DNA from: Oscillospiraceae bacterium
GTDB taxonomy: Bacteria > Bacillota > Clostridia > Oscillospirales > Ruminococcaceae
Length of the DNA stretch: 64,000 nucleotides
NCBI GenBank assembly: GCA_900770285.1
Contig: CAAGJO010000007.1
Location: forward strand, 1-64,000
Direction of reading: 5' to 3'
Within the stretch, counting starts at the first letter, position 1. Every line of letters begins with the position of its first letter. This document shows positions 53,183 through 61,509 of the stretch, piece by piece. The notes beneath the pieces were generated by a model, which saw only the letters and a program-made list of their open reading frames with translations, was not told the origin of the DNA and searched no databases. Both the position numbers and the translations under genes were made by a program.

Positions 53183-53202
53183 GACCGCAGTTTAATGCGG
53201 TC
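53183..53202 (-). terminator. Terminator of the SH3 protein gene
   Basis: GACCGCA pairs with TGCGGTC around a 5-base loop and is followed on the minus strand by seven T. Confidence 0.85.
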
Positions 53203-53215
53203 CTGAAAATTATCA

Positions 53216-53695
53216 TTATGAAAAGAAAGTGTAGTATGCATAACCTTTCTGTCCGTTATACTCAAGATAAAGCCAGCCGTTTTCATTACGGAAAACTTTA
53301 CACTTTGCTCCAACAGGCAATACCATCAGGTTTGCCGAACTTGAGTTTGGTTCCGGATGCAGATATACAGCACTTATTACTGTTTTTGTTTCTGCATTTG
53401 CGTCATCTTCTGAATCTTCGTCATCCGAATTTCCATATTCATCATCTTCAGAATCCTCATCTTCGTCAAGATAGAAATTATAAGTAGTTGTATGCTGTAC
53501 TTTTGTGGTGGTAGTTACCGCCATAGACTGGGTGGATGTGATTTTTCCTGTTACAACGTTATCATCTTTATTAATTCCCACAAAAATCAATTTTGCACAA
53601 ATCATAATAACTATAATTACTACAAGCAAAGTAATTAATATTGCAATTACACCTTTAACTGTGGGGGAGAGACTATTGTCACTTTTATTACTCAT
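53216..53695 (-). CDS. Membrane-anchored SH3-like domain protein
   Basis: A 159-residue protein. One membrane segment (about residues 13-38) is followed by a Thr-rich stretch, an extremely acidic linker (EDEDSEDDEYGNSDDEDSEDD) and a C-terminal SH3b-like domain ending NGWLYLEYNGQKGYAYYTFF. SH3b domains bind wall peptides. Role unknown; it may sense or anchor to the wall. Confidence 0.78.
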   Translation of the reverse strand: MSNKSDNSLSPTVKGVIAILITLLVVIIVIMICAKLIFVGINKDDNVVTGKITSTQSMAVTTTTKVQHTTTYNFYLDEDEDSEDDEYGNSDDEDSEDDANAETKTVISAVYLHPEPNSSSANLMVLPVGAKCKVFRNENGWLYLEYNGQKGYAYYTFFS

Positions 53696-53901
53696 ATAAG
53701 CTTATACCTAAGCTATGCTTAAGCATTTCCTCCTTATAAAATTTTTATACACTTATATTATAACCATTTTGCCAATACAAGTCAATTAAAATTCGGTAAC
53801 AAAACTTAAGCTTTTCTCATTTTATCATGTCCTTTCATGGGTATTCTGCATTACATATTTCAAGGAAGTATTTGCTGTCCAATAAATCGTACTATTATCT
53901 A
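53696..53901. other. Intergenic region, no gene seen
   Basis: AT-rich divergent region between the SH3 protein gene and the zinc-ribbon gene. It contains the start signals of the SH3 gene on its left side (GGAGGAAA site). No ORF, tRNA or repeat was found. Confidence 0.5.
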
Positions 53902-53930
53902 TTGACATATAAATAAAACAGGATTATAAT
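53902..53930 (+). promoter_or_regulatory. Perfect-consensus promoter of the zinc-ribbon gene
   Basis: TTGACA (53902-53907), 17 nt, TATAAT (53925-53930). The gene begins at 54135, leaving a leader of about 200 bases. Confidence 0.82.
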
Positions 53931-53936
53931 ATGAAT

Positions 53937-54134
53937 ATAAAAACTTATATTCCCCTTTACAGTAATCTCACCGGTAATTCTTTTGGGATTATTAAACGTA
54001 GCCGTCTTTTTAGGCGGCTCATATTACTTATCAGATATTTTTTATCAAAACAACTTTTTAATTCTGAATATGAATAATTTATATATCCTACTTTGTATTG
54101 GTTTTGTAAAATATCAAAAAAGGAGGTACCTTTT
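53937..54134 (+). other. Long leader with an unstarted hydrophobic reading frame
   Basis: A frame from about 53946 reads KLIFPFTVISPVILLGLL and continues through NVAVFLGGSYYLSD to a TGA at 54136-54138, with membrane-protein character. It lacks a start codon: an ATG at 53931 is in another frame, one base off at an A run. It may be the remnant of a small membrane protein, or an untranslated leader. Confidence 0.35.
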
Positions 54135-54521
54135 ATGAAGTGTCCGAAATGCGGAGGCGAAACTCCCCAGAATTCAAAATTTTGCAGTTATTGCGGAAGC
54201 GAACTGCCTCAGCCGCAAAAAGTTGAAAATCATAGTACTGTCAATAATATTACTTATAACATTAATTATGCTGACGACTTACATTACGTTGACAGCAATG
54301 CAAAAAAGAATAAGAATTCAAATACAGTTATTGTAACAGGACGGCAAAAAAATAAATGGATTTCATTTTTTCTCTGTTTATTTACAATTTTCGGTCATAA
54401 ATTTTATGAAGGCAAAGTTGGCATGGGATTTATCTATCTTTTCACCTGCGGGTTATTTGGGATTGGCTGGATTTTTGATTTAATATCATTGCTTTGTAAA
54501 TCAAATCCTTACTATGTTTAA
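54135..54521 (+). CDS. Zinc-ribbon and TM2 domain protein
   Basis: A 128-residue protein. The N-terminal zinc ribbon has CPKCGG and CSYCGS (residues 3-23), then a low-complexity linker, and a C-terminal TM2 domain (FFLCLFTIFGHKFYEGKVGMGFIYLFTCGLFGIGWIFDLI), which forms two membrane helices. Function is unknown. The ATG at 54135 is chosen because AGGAGG lies 9 bases before it. Confidence 0.88.
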   Translation: MKCPKCGGETPQNSKFCSYCGSELPQPQKVENHSTVNNITYNINYADDLHYVDSNAKKNKNSNTVIVTGRQKNKWISFFLCLFTIFGHKFYEGKVGMGFIYLFTCGLFGIGWIFDLISLLCKSNPYYV

Positions 54522-54538
54522 ATTGAAATGCTCTCAGT

Positions 54539-54579
54539 AAAAAAGCCATTGCAGAAAAACGGTTCTGCAACGGCTTTTT
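54539..54579. terminator. Bidirectional terminator
   Basis: AAAAAGCCATTGCAGAA pairs with TTCTGCAACGGCTTTTT (one mismatch), between convergent genes. Confidence 0.88.
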
Positions 54580-54588
54580 ATGCAATAT

Positions 54589-55671
54589 TTATTTATTTTT
54601 CTGAAAATTTGCTTTTGAAACTATGCAGGCAGCCGGCTCAAAATCTCCTACCATAAGAGGATGATACCTTAACGAAAGCTCCAGCGGCCGACTCTCCTCC
54701 GCAGCCTTTAAAACCAATCGTACAATTAAACCGCCTTCTTTTGCTGCAAGAAAATCCAGTCTGCCGCCAAAATGCTCGGCAAATTTCCTTGCCAACGGAA
54801 GTCCCAGACCTTCGCTGTCCACAGGCTTTTCCAAAGGGTGAAAGGGAACTGATGCCTTTTTCAGTGCGTCAATGTCAAAAGTTATACCGTTGTCCCAGAT
54901 GTCAATATATACCATGCTGTCATTTTTGCTGTATGCTTTCAGTACTATTTCCTTATTCTCGTTATCATTATACATATAAGCATTAACCAGCAAATTCAAC
55001 ACTACATTCATCAGACAATCGCTGCTCATATTTATAAACATTGCCGGTTGAATCTCTGTTCTGAAAATGCAATCATCTGAAAGCCTTGACTGAAAAATCT
55101 GAGAAGTTTCTTCAAGGCAGTTTGAAATATTGAATAATTCAGTGTACATTTTACCATTATAATAATTGGTGATTTCATTGTAATTTACATTAGACGCCAA
55201 CAGGTGTGTAACATCGTCCTTTGCAGTTTCATAAAAATCATAAGGAACGGGTTCCTTTGAAATATAAAAATTTTCAAGAGTGGTCAGCATGGGTATGAGC
55301 GTTTTACGTTCACGTCTTATACGGTTATCCTTATATTTATAATGTACTGAACGGTCATACAATGTTTCAACGTCTTCAGCGTCAAAAAACATAAATAAAT
55401 ATCCGCAAACCTCGTCATCATTTTTTATAGGATTGACTTTAACGGTATATTCGTCAGTATAGTGCAGAATGGCGCTTTCTTCAATAGGAAACTTCAAATC
55501 CTTGTTATAATATTTACCAAAATCATAAATACTCATCAGTTCAGGCAAAGTATCATCATTTTTCCATGCCACATATAATTTTTCATTTGTAACCAGCACC
55601 TTCTGATCCATGTTTTCATAAACAGCTTTAATGGCAGGCAAAAGACTTTCAAGATATGCATTTAACTTCAC
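54589..55671 (-). CDS. Soluble histidine-kinase-like ATPase (HATPase_c)
   Basis: A 360-residue protein without membrane segments. A PAS-like N-terminal part (about residues 1-115) precedes a helical region, then an HATPase_c domain: N-box NVVLNLLVNAYMYND (about 226-240), G1 DIWDNGI (about 260) and G2 GLGLPLARKFAEHFGG (about 286). The usual H-box His-Glu/Asp is not seen; the corresponding helix reads RRERKTLIPMLTTLENF. Without an adjacent response regulator the role is unclear. The start is GTG 55671 with a GGGAG site; the longer frame from 55692 has none. Confidence 0.75.
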   Translation of the reverse strand: MKLNAYLESLLPAIKAVYENMDQKVLVTNEKLYVAWKNDDTLPELMSIYDFGKYYNKDLKFPIEESAILHYTDEYTVKVNPIKNDDEVCGYLFMFFDAEDVETLYDRSVHYKYKDNRIRRERKTLIPMLTTLENFYISKEPVPYDFYETAKDDVTHLLASNVNYNEITNYYNGKMYTELFNISNCLEETSQIFQSRLSDDCIFRTEIQPAMFINMSSDCLMNVVLNLLVNAYMYNDNENKEIVLKAYSKNDSMVYIDIWDNGITFDIDALKKASVPFHPLEKPVDSEGLGLPLARKFAEHFGGRLDFLAAKEGGLIVRLVLKAAEESRPLELSLRYHPLMVGDFEPAACIVSKANFQKNK

Positions 55672-55902
55672 ATTGATCACTCCCTTCCACACTTAATCAC
55701 AACACATCAATTATATTATACACTATTATTACCTAAAGTCAAGCAATTTTGCTATTTTAAAGCCTGCAAAAACATATTACAATAACCTTTTGAAGTATTC
55801 TTGCTGAAAAACAATTTATTATATAAAATGCCTATTTGAAAAGATATTTGCACTCTTGATTAGTGGAATATAATAATATTTTGCAGGAATTGAAAAAACA
55901 AC
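55672..55902. other. Intergenic region, no gene seen
   Basis: AT-rich divergent region between the kinase-like gene and the aminotransferase. No ORF, RNA or repeat was identified. Confidence 0.5.
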
Positions 55903-55931
55903 TTGCATTATCAGTTCAAATGTTATATAAT
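55903..55931 (+). promoter_or_regulatory. Promoter of the aminotransferase gene
   Basis: TTGCAT (55903-55908), 17 nt, TATAAT (55926-55931). Confidence 0.78.
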
Positions 55932-55971
55932 AAATTAAGAAACATACTGATAAAAAACGGAGGTTATTAAT

Positions 55972-57258
55972 ATGTTGCTTTCAGAAATGAACAAAGAGCA
56001 ATTGACTGATTTCAAAAATAAACAACAAAAAGCATATGATGATTTTAAAGCCAAGGGTCTTAGCCTTAATATGGCCCGAGGAAAGCCTTCATCAGAACAG
56101 CTTGACCTTGCAATGCATATGCTTGCAGCCGTAAACAGCTATGATGCTGACTATAAAGCTTCCGACGGAACTGACTGCCGTAACTATGGCGGACTTGACG
56201 GCATTATTGACGCAAAAAGACTTTTTGCCGAAATGCTTGATCTCTCCACCGATGAGATTATTGTTTGCGGTAACTCAAGCTTGAATATTATGTACGACAC
56301 AATTGCAAAATGTGTAATTTTCGGCGTTGACAGCGAAAGCAAGCCATGGAAAGACTATGAAAAAATCAAATGGCTCTGTCCTGCACCGGGATATGACAGA
56401 CACTTTGCCATAACTGAAAATATGGGCTTTGAGCTTATTACAATCCCTATGAACGATGATGGCCCTGATATGGATATGATTGAAAAGCTTGTAGCGGAAG
56501 ATGATACTATAAAGGGTATCTGGTGTGTTCCAATGTATTCAAACCCTTTGGGTATCACATATTCTGACGAAGTAGTCAGGAGATTTGCAAATCTTTCACC
56601 TGCCGCAAAGGACTTCAGAATTTTCTGGGATAATGCATACTGCATTCATCATCTTACAGATACTCCCGATAAGCTTTTGAACATCTTTACCGAAGCAAAA
56701 AAACATGGTAAAGAAGATATGATTTACGAATTTGCATCAACATCAAAAATCACTTTTGCTGGCGGCGGAATTGCCGTTATGGCAGCGTCAAAAAAGAATG
56801 TTGATTATATTAAATCTCTTATGGCTGTTCAGACTATCGGTTTTGATAAAATCAATCAGTTAAGACATGCAAAATTCTTTGGCGATTATAATGGCCTTAT
56901 GGAACATATGAAAAAGCATAGAGATATTTTGCAGCCAAAGTTTAAAATGGTTGTTGATACGCTTGAAAAAGAAATTGCTCCTTTGGGTATTGGCAAATGG
57001 CATAACCCTAACGGCGGATATTTTGTAAGCTTTGATACTATTGACGGCTGTGCAAAAAGAGTATGCCAGCTTTGTAAGGATGCCGGACTTATCCTTACAA
57101 GTGCAGGCGCTACATTCCCTTACGGAAAGGATCCCCATGACAGCAACATCAGAATTGCACCAAGCTATCCTCCTCTTGATGAGCTTAAATCGGCTATGGA
57201 ACTGTTTGTTATTGCTGTTAAACTTGCATCTGCTGAAAAGTTACTTGAAACTAAATAA
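55972..57258 (+). CDS. Aspartate-type aminotransferase (MocR-like group, PLP-dependent)
   Basis: A 428-residue fold-type I aminotransferase of the PF12897-like group. LSLNMARGKPSSEQLDL near residue 33, RNYGGLDGIIDAKRLFAEML, the active-site Asp/Tyr region (IFWDNAYCIHHL) and the PLP Lys in EFASTSKITFAGGG (about residue 259) are visible. It would exchange amino groups between aspartate or alanine and 2-oxo acids; the precise amino acid is unclear. The ATG follows CGGAGG. A 14-bp hairpin follows. Confidence 0.9.
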   Translation: MLLSEMNKEQLTDFKNKQQKAYDDFKAKGLSLNMARGKPSSEQLDLAMHMLAAVNSYDADYKASDGTDCRNYGGLDGIIDAKRLFAEMLDLSTDEIIVCGNSSLNIMYDTIAKCVIFGVDSESKPWKDYEKIKWLCPAPGYDRHFAITENMGFELITIPMNDDGPDMDMIEKLVAEDDTIKGIWCVPMYSNPLGITYSDEVVRRFANLSPAAKDFRIFWDNAYCIHHLTDTPDKLLNIFTEAKKHGKEDMIYEFASTSKITFAGGGIAVMAASKKNVDYIKSLMAVQTIGFDKINQLRHAKFFGDYNGLMEHMKKHRDILQPKFKMVVDTLEKEIAPLGIGKWHNPNGGYFVSFDTIDGCAKRVCQLCKDAGLILTSAGATFPYGKDPHDSNIRIAPSYPPLDELKSAMELFVIAVKLASAEKLLETK

Positions 57259-57265
57259 TTACACG

Positions 57266-57295
57266 ACCCGCAGTTTGAAAATTCAAGCTGTGGGT
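57266..57295 (+). terminator. Terminator of the aminotransferase gene
   Basis: ACCCGCAGTTTGAA pairs with TTCAAGCTGTGGGT (two wobbles) over a 2-base loop, followed by TATTTTAATTTT. Confidence 0.78.
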
Positions 57296-57322
57296 TATTT
57301 TAATTTTGTAAAAAAATATTTT

Positions 57323-57353
57323 AAGGGAAAGGCTCAAAAATTGCCTTTCCCTT
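57323..57353. terminator. Bidirectional terminator, mainly for trkA
   Basis: Perfect 11-bp stem AAGGGAAAGGC with GCCTTTCCCTT, T-rich on both outer sides. Confidence 0.82.
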
Positions 57354-57365
57354 GTTTTGTTTATA

Positions 57366-58013
57366 TTATAGCTTGAAACATTTCTGAACATCACTGTATT
57401 TTCCAAGCACTAAAAGTGTGTAAACGTCATTAAAAGTAGTGTCCGCATGAACGTCAGGATAAACCTTGCCGTCCCGCTTCATTGCAAGAATGTTTATGCC
57501 GTATTTTTTGCGTATATCAATTTCCGAAACTGTTTTGCCGTTCCAGTTTCTCGGAATTTCCACCTCGAAGATAGAATAGTCACCGCCGACTTCAATATAA
57601 TCAAAAACATGGTCGGATGCAAAACGAATAGCTGTCCAAATTGCAAGCTGCTTTTCCGGATAAACAACTTCGTCAGCCCCGTTTCTCTTTAGGAATTTAG
57701 CGTGAACATCTCTTGCTGCACGGGATACAACTAATGGTGCTCCCAGCTCTTTCAAAAGCAAAGTTGTTTCCAGCGAACTTTGAAAATCATCACCTATGGC
57801 ACAAATGCAGACATCAAAATTTCTTACTCCCACCGTCTGCATAAAGTCCAGTCTTGTACTGTCACCTATCTGCGCATTTGTAACATACGGTAAAGCGTCC
57901 TGAACTCTCTCTTCTCTTTTATCAATGGCCATAACCTGATAATCAAGGTCATTAAGCTTTTGAGCAATATGTCTGCCAAAACGTCCGAGTCCTATAATTA
58001 AAATTGATTTCAT
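57366..58013 (-). CDS. trkA: Potassium uptake regulator TrkA/KtrA
   Basis: A 215-residue RCK-type protein. The Rossmann domain starts ILIIGLGRFGRHIAQKL with a nucleotide-binding GxGxxG and later AIGDDFQSSLETTLLLKELG; the C-terminal RCK_C domain ends VYTLLVLGKYSDVQKC. It gates the TrkH channel in response to nucleotides (and c-di-AMP in some relatives). It begins 34 bases after trkH on the same strand. Confidence 0.93.
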   Translation of the reverse strand: MKSILIIGLGRFGRHIAQKLNDLDYQVMAIDKREERVQDALPYVTNAQIGDSTRLDFMQTVGVRNFDVCICAIGDDFQSSLETTLLLKELGAPLVVSRAARDVHAKFLKRNGADEVVYPEKQLAIWTAIRFASDHVFDYIEVGGDYSIFEVEIPRNWNGKTVSEIDIRKKYGINILAMKRDGKVYPDVHADTTFNDVYTLLVLGKYSDVQKCFKL

Positions 58014-58047
58014 ATATATATGTCCATCCTTTCAATTAAAACCGGCT

Positions 58048-59379
58048 TTATCCTACCGTAATTTTTTCCGGAGGCAGCTTAGTGCCGCTTACACCAACTT
58101 TAGATACCGTTGCATATACAAATGTAAGTCCGCCCACCCTGCCTAAAAACATAAGCATAATCAATATAATTCTTGAAACTGCACTTAGCGTTGGAGTAAG
58201 TCCTAAAGTAAGACCAACCGTTCCGATAGCCGACGCTGTTTCAAAAAGACAGTCTATCACAGGCAAATGCTCAACCCGGCTGATAATAAGTCCTCCGGTG
58301 AAAAATAGTGTAAGGTACATAAACAATATTGCTGATGCCTGAGCGACAACCTGTTTGCCGATACTGCGGTGAAAAAATGATGGTTCATCTTTTCTGCCGA
58401 AAACAGTAAATGCAGACGCTGCCAGAACGGCAAGAGTAGTTGTTTTCATACCGCCTGCTGTTGAGCCCGGCGAACCGCCGATCAGCATAAGTACAATTGT
58501 TCCCGCCACACCGCTTTCACTCATACTATTATAATCAACCGTGTTAAAGCCTGCTGTTCTGGGAGTTACTGCCTGAAAAAGCGATGTCAGAATTCTTTCT
58601 TTTATATTAAAATCCGAAAATTCAAAAAAGAAGTTGTAAACTGCCGGCACTGCTATAAGCAAAAATGTTACAGACAAAATAACCTTGCTTTGCATACGGT
58701 ATTTTCTGAAATGCAGCCTTTTTGTTTTTATATCATCCCATGTTAAAAATCCAATGCCGCCTATAACAATAAGCATTATAACTGCAATGTTTATCAGAGG
58801 CGAGTCTGCATAGTTTGTAAGGGAAACGTATTGTGCATCAGCTGTTCCCATAAGGTCAAAACCTGCGTTGCAGAAAGCAGAAACAGCATGAAATAAAGAA
58901 TACCATAATCCTTTTAAAAATCCCATATCAGGACAAAGCCTGAACGCTAAGGCAATCATGCCTGCGCCCTCGAATATTAAGGTTGTCTTTAAAATAAATG
59001 TTGTCAGCTTGACAATTCCAGCCATTTGCGGAGCTGATAAAGATTCCTGCATAAGGCTTCTCTGTATCAAACCAATTTTTCTTCCCGATACAAGAGCAAT
59101 TAAAGCTGCAATGGTTATGACGCCAAGTCCGCCTATCTGAATCAGGACAAGAATAACTGCCTGCCCGAAAAGCGACCAATATGTCGCCGTGTCATGCACT
59201 ACAAGTCCGGTAACGCATACTGCCGAAGTGGACGTAAATAATGAATCAAAAAATGATGCGAACTGTTCGCCCCTTACCGAGATAGGAAGCATAAGCAAAA
59301 ATGCTCCCAGAAGAATTACTCCTAAAAATCCAAAGATAATAATTCTTGAAGTTGTTATCTTTTTAAAAACTTTATTCAT
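58048..59379 (-). CDS. trkH: Potassium channel/transporter TrkH/KtrB
   Basis: A 443-residue membrane protein with four K+-channel-like repeats. Pore-like loops include TSTSAVCVTGL (about 49-59), FHAVSAFCNAGFDL (about 163), TPRTAGFNTVDY (about 272) and ETASAIGTVGLTLGL (about 382), each with the typical Gly. With TrkA it forms a Na+- or nucleotide-gated K+ uptake system. No c-di-AMP riboswitch is visible upstream. Confidence 0.94.
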   Translation of the reverse strand: MNKVFKKITTSRIIIFGFLGVILLGAFLLMLPISVRGEQFASFFDSLFTSTSAVCVTGLVVHDTATYWSLFGQAVILVLIQIGGLGVITIAALIALVSGRKIGLIQRSLMQESLSAPQMAGIVKLTTFILKTTLIFEGAGMIALAFRLCPDMGFLKGLWYSLFHAVSAFCNAGFDLMGTADAQYVSLTNYADSPLINIAVIMLIVIGGIGFLTWDDIKTKRLHFRKYRMQSKVILSVTFLLIAVPAVYNFFFEFSDFNIKERILTSLFQAVTPRTAGFNTVDYNSMSESGVAGTIVLMLIGGSPGSTAGGMKTTTLAVLAASAFTVFGRKDEPSFFHRSIGKQVVAQASAILFMYLTLFFTGGLIISRVEHLPVIDCLFETASAIGTVGLTLGLTPTLSAVSRIILIMLMFLGRVGGLTFVYATVSKVGVSGTKLPPEKITVG

Positions 59380-59683
59380 ATTTTCCTCTTATCCATAAAC
59401 AGAATATTCTGCTCAAATTTCTCAAACTAAATTGTAACACAATTCATATTAAGATTATGTAAAGATATATTAAATATTAATAGGATAAGATATGAACGAA
59501 TTACCGATATTAAGACTTTTATGCAACAAATCGACAAAAGAATCAAGCCGGTTTTCTAAATGCACAAAATTTCATAAAGTTTCATAGCCTTTATCGTTTA
59601 TTTATACATATATTAAGATTTCATTAATATTGGAATTTATCCAATGTTTCTGCAATTAATACTTGCTGAAATGCAAATAGCTA
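59380..59683. other. Divergent intergenic region, no gene seen
   Basis: About 300 AT-rich bases between trkH and the DUF1858 gene. No ydaO-type c-di-AMP riboswitch core, tRNA or ORF was found. TrkH start signals lie at its left end. Confidence 0.5.
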
Positions 59684-59712
59684 TTGCTTTTTTTGCGGAA
59701 ATTGGTTATAAT
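59684..59712 (+). promoter_or_regulatory. Promoter of the DUF1858 operon
   Basis: TTGCTT (59684-59689), 17 nt, TATAAT (59707-59712), upstream of the DUF1858, TrmK, Nif3 and RqcH genes. Confidence 0.75.
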
Positions 59713-59745
59713 AAAATGTAGAAAATACTGAGAGGAGTGTTAATA

Positions 59746-59949
59746 ATGGCTTTTGAAGTAACAAAAGATACAATTATAGGTGATATTCTCGACCATGATG
59801 AATCAACTTCTGAATATTTTTTGGAAATGGGTATGCATTGTCTTTACTGTCCTTCATCAAGAGGCGAATCTCTTGAACAGGCTTGTATGGTTCACGGTGT
59901 AGATGTTGATGAAATGGTAGAAAAACTTAACTCACACCTTGGCAAATAA
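59746..59949 (+). CDS. DUF1858 domain protein
   Basis: A 67-residue protein with the DUF1858 pattern (TIGDILDH then MGMHCLYCPSSRGESLEQAC), containing a CxxC pair as in hybrid-cluster-associated small proteins. Function is unknown; a redox or metal role is possible. The ATG at 59746 is chosen for its GAGAGGAG site rather than the earlier ATG at 59737. Confidence 0.88.
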   Translation: MAFEVTKDTIIGDILDHDESTSEYFLEMGMHCLYCPSSRGESLEQACMVHGVDVDEMVEKLNSHLGK

Positions 59950-60013
59950 TTTTTATCTAAAGCTATATTTTTTGTGGGCGGCTGATTTGCCGCCCATAGT
60001 TGTAAATAAGGAA

Positions 60014-60691
60014 GTGATTAAAATAGACAGCCGATTGCTCACCTGTGCAAAGCTTGTTACAGGAAGAAAAGCAGTAGATGTAGGCACGGACCATGGATAT
60101 CTTGCCGTTCATCTGGTAAAAAACAATATATGCCAGAGCTGTATAGCCTGTGACATTAATGATAAACCTCTGATGTCCGCAAAGGCCAATATTATGGCTC
60201 ATAAGCTCAGTTCAAAAATCACCGCAATAAAATCTGACGGACTTGATAACGTTCCAATGGAAAATGTAACCGATGTTATAATGGCAGGAATGGGCGGCGA
60301 ACTGATCTCCTCTCTTATAAATAAATGTTCGCGGCTTTATGACTTGAACAGTCCAATTAATCTTGTTCTTCAGCCAATGACCAAAAGTGAATATCTCAGG
60401 AAATGGCTGTATGAAAATAATTTTATTATAAAGCATGAGCTTGCCTGTATAAGCGGCGGTTTTGTCTATTCGGTTATACAAGCAGAATTTTTCGGCATGA
60501 CTCCCGATTATCCCTGCAATGATAAATATATTTATACAGGAAAGATCTCAAAAGCCGACCCCTGCGGAAAAGAATATATTGAAAACCAAATAAGCCGAAT
60601 GAAGACTGCGGCTTTTGGTATGCTTAAATCTCACGATAAAAGACGTGAAGGTGAATATCTCCTTGCCGCAGCCGAAAAGCTCGCAGAATAA
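60014..60691 (+). CDS. trmK: tRNA (adenine22-N1)-methyltransferase TrmK
   Basis: A 225-residue class I SAM methyltransferase. AVDVGTDHGYLAVHLV carries the SAM motif I, then AGMGGELI and LVLQPMTKSEYLRKWLYENNF are typical of TrmK, which makes m1A22 in some tRNAs. The GTG at 60014 is chosen because the family starts just before this point; the ribosome site AAGGA is unusually close, so the start is uncertain and an upstream frame to 59939 exists. Confidence 0.88.
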   Translation: MIKIDSRLLTCAKLVTGRKAVDVGTDHGYLAVHLVKNNICQSCIACDINDKPLMSAKANIMAHKLSSKITAIKSDGLDNVPMENVTDVIMAGMGGELISSLINKCSRLYDLNSPINLVLQPMTKSEYLRKWLYENNFIIKHELACISGGFVYSVIQAEFFGMTPDYPCNDKYIYTGKISKADPCGKEYIENQISRMKTAAFGMLKSHDKRREGEYLLAAAEKLAE

Positions 60692-60718
60692 CAATTTTAC
60701 TGAAAGGCAGGTCTGAAA

Positions 60719-61480
60719 ATGACTGTAAAAGATATTTATGATAAAGTAAATGCAATTGCTCCGTTCTGCTGTCAGGAAAGCTATGACAACAGCGGACTTA
60801 TAGTAGGTGAAATGGATAAAAAAGTATCAAAAATTTTGCTCGCACTTGATATAACCAAAGAAACTGCTCAGGAAGCAGCGGATAAACAATATAATCTGGT
60901 AATTTCTCACCACCCGGTTATTTTTAACGGTTTAAAAGCCCTTTCTCCCCAAAACCCGGCAGTTATTCTTGCAAGAAACAACATCAGCGCTATTGCAATG
61001 CATACAAATTTTGACTTTGCAAAAGGCGGAATGAATGATATTCTCTGCCAGAAGCTTGGTCTTATCCCAAATGAACCTATCACTATAGAAAATGGTCTAA
61101 ATATAGGGTATGTTTGCATCATTGAGGAAATTTCACCAAAAGCAATGGCTGAAAAAATCAAAAATACTCTTGGCAATAAAGTTGTAAGATATAATGACTG
61201 CGGAAAAATGCTGAGAAAAATCGGCGTATGCTCAGGAAGCGGCGGAAGTCTTTTAAAAGACTGTATTGCAAATAATCTGGACGCATTGATCACCGGTGAT
61301 GTCAAGCATGATATTTTTATTGACGCACACAATCAAGGACTATGTGTTTTTGACGCAGGACATTTTTACACTGAAAATATTTTTTACGATTATATCACAG
61401 CACAGCTTAAAGAGCTTTCAGAAGATATTGAAATATCTGTTGCAGATTCAAACACAGATGTACTCTCATATGAGATTTGA
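60719..61480 (+). CDS. Nif3-like dinuclear metal center protein (YqfO-like)
   Basis: A 253-residue NIF3-family protein. Metal ligands are in ISHHPVIFNGLK (about residue 62) and AMHTNFDFAKGGMND (about 97), and the C-terminal GDVKHDIFIDAHNQGLCVFDAGHFYTE carries the other His and Glu ligands. A hexameric metal protein with unclear function; relatives are often called GTP cyclohydrolase 1 type 2. It is directly after trmK, a common pairing. Confidence 0.9.
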   Translation: MTVKDIYDKVNAIAPFCCQESYDNSGLIVGEMDKKVSKILLALDITKETAQEAADKQYNLVISHHPVIFNGLKALSPQNPAVILARNNISAIAMHTNFDFAKGGMNDILCQKLGLIPNEPITIENGLNIGYVCIIEEISPKAMAEKIKNTLGNKVVRYNDCGKMLRKIGVCSGSGGSLLKDCIANNLDALITGDVKHDIFIDAHNQGLCVFDAGHFYTENIFYDYITAQLKELSEDIEISVADSNTDVLSYEI

Positions 61481-61509
61481 TATTAGTATACGGAAAGGAA
61501 TGATTTATT

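Noticed and set aside
59380..59745. c-di-AMP (ydaO) riboswitch before trkH
   Set aside because: The conserved core sequences are not found on either strand.
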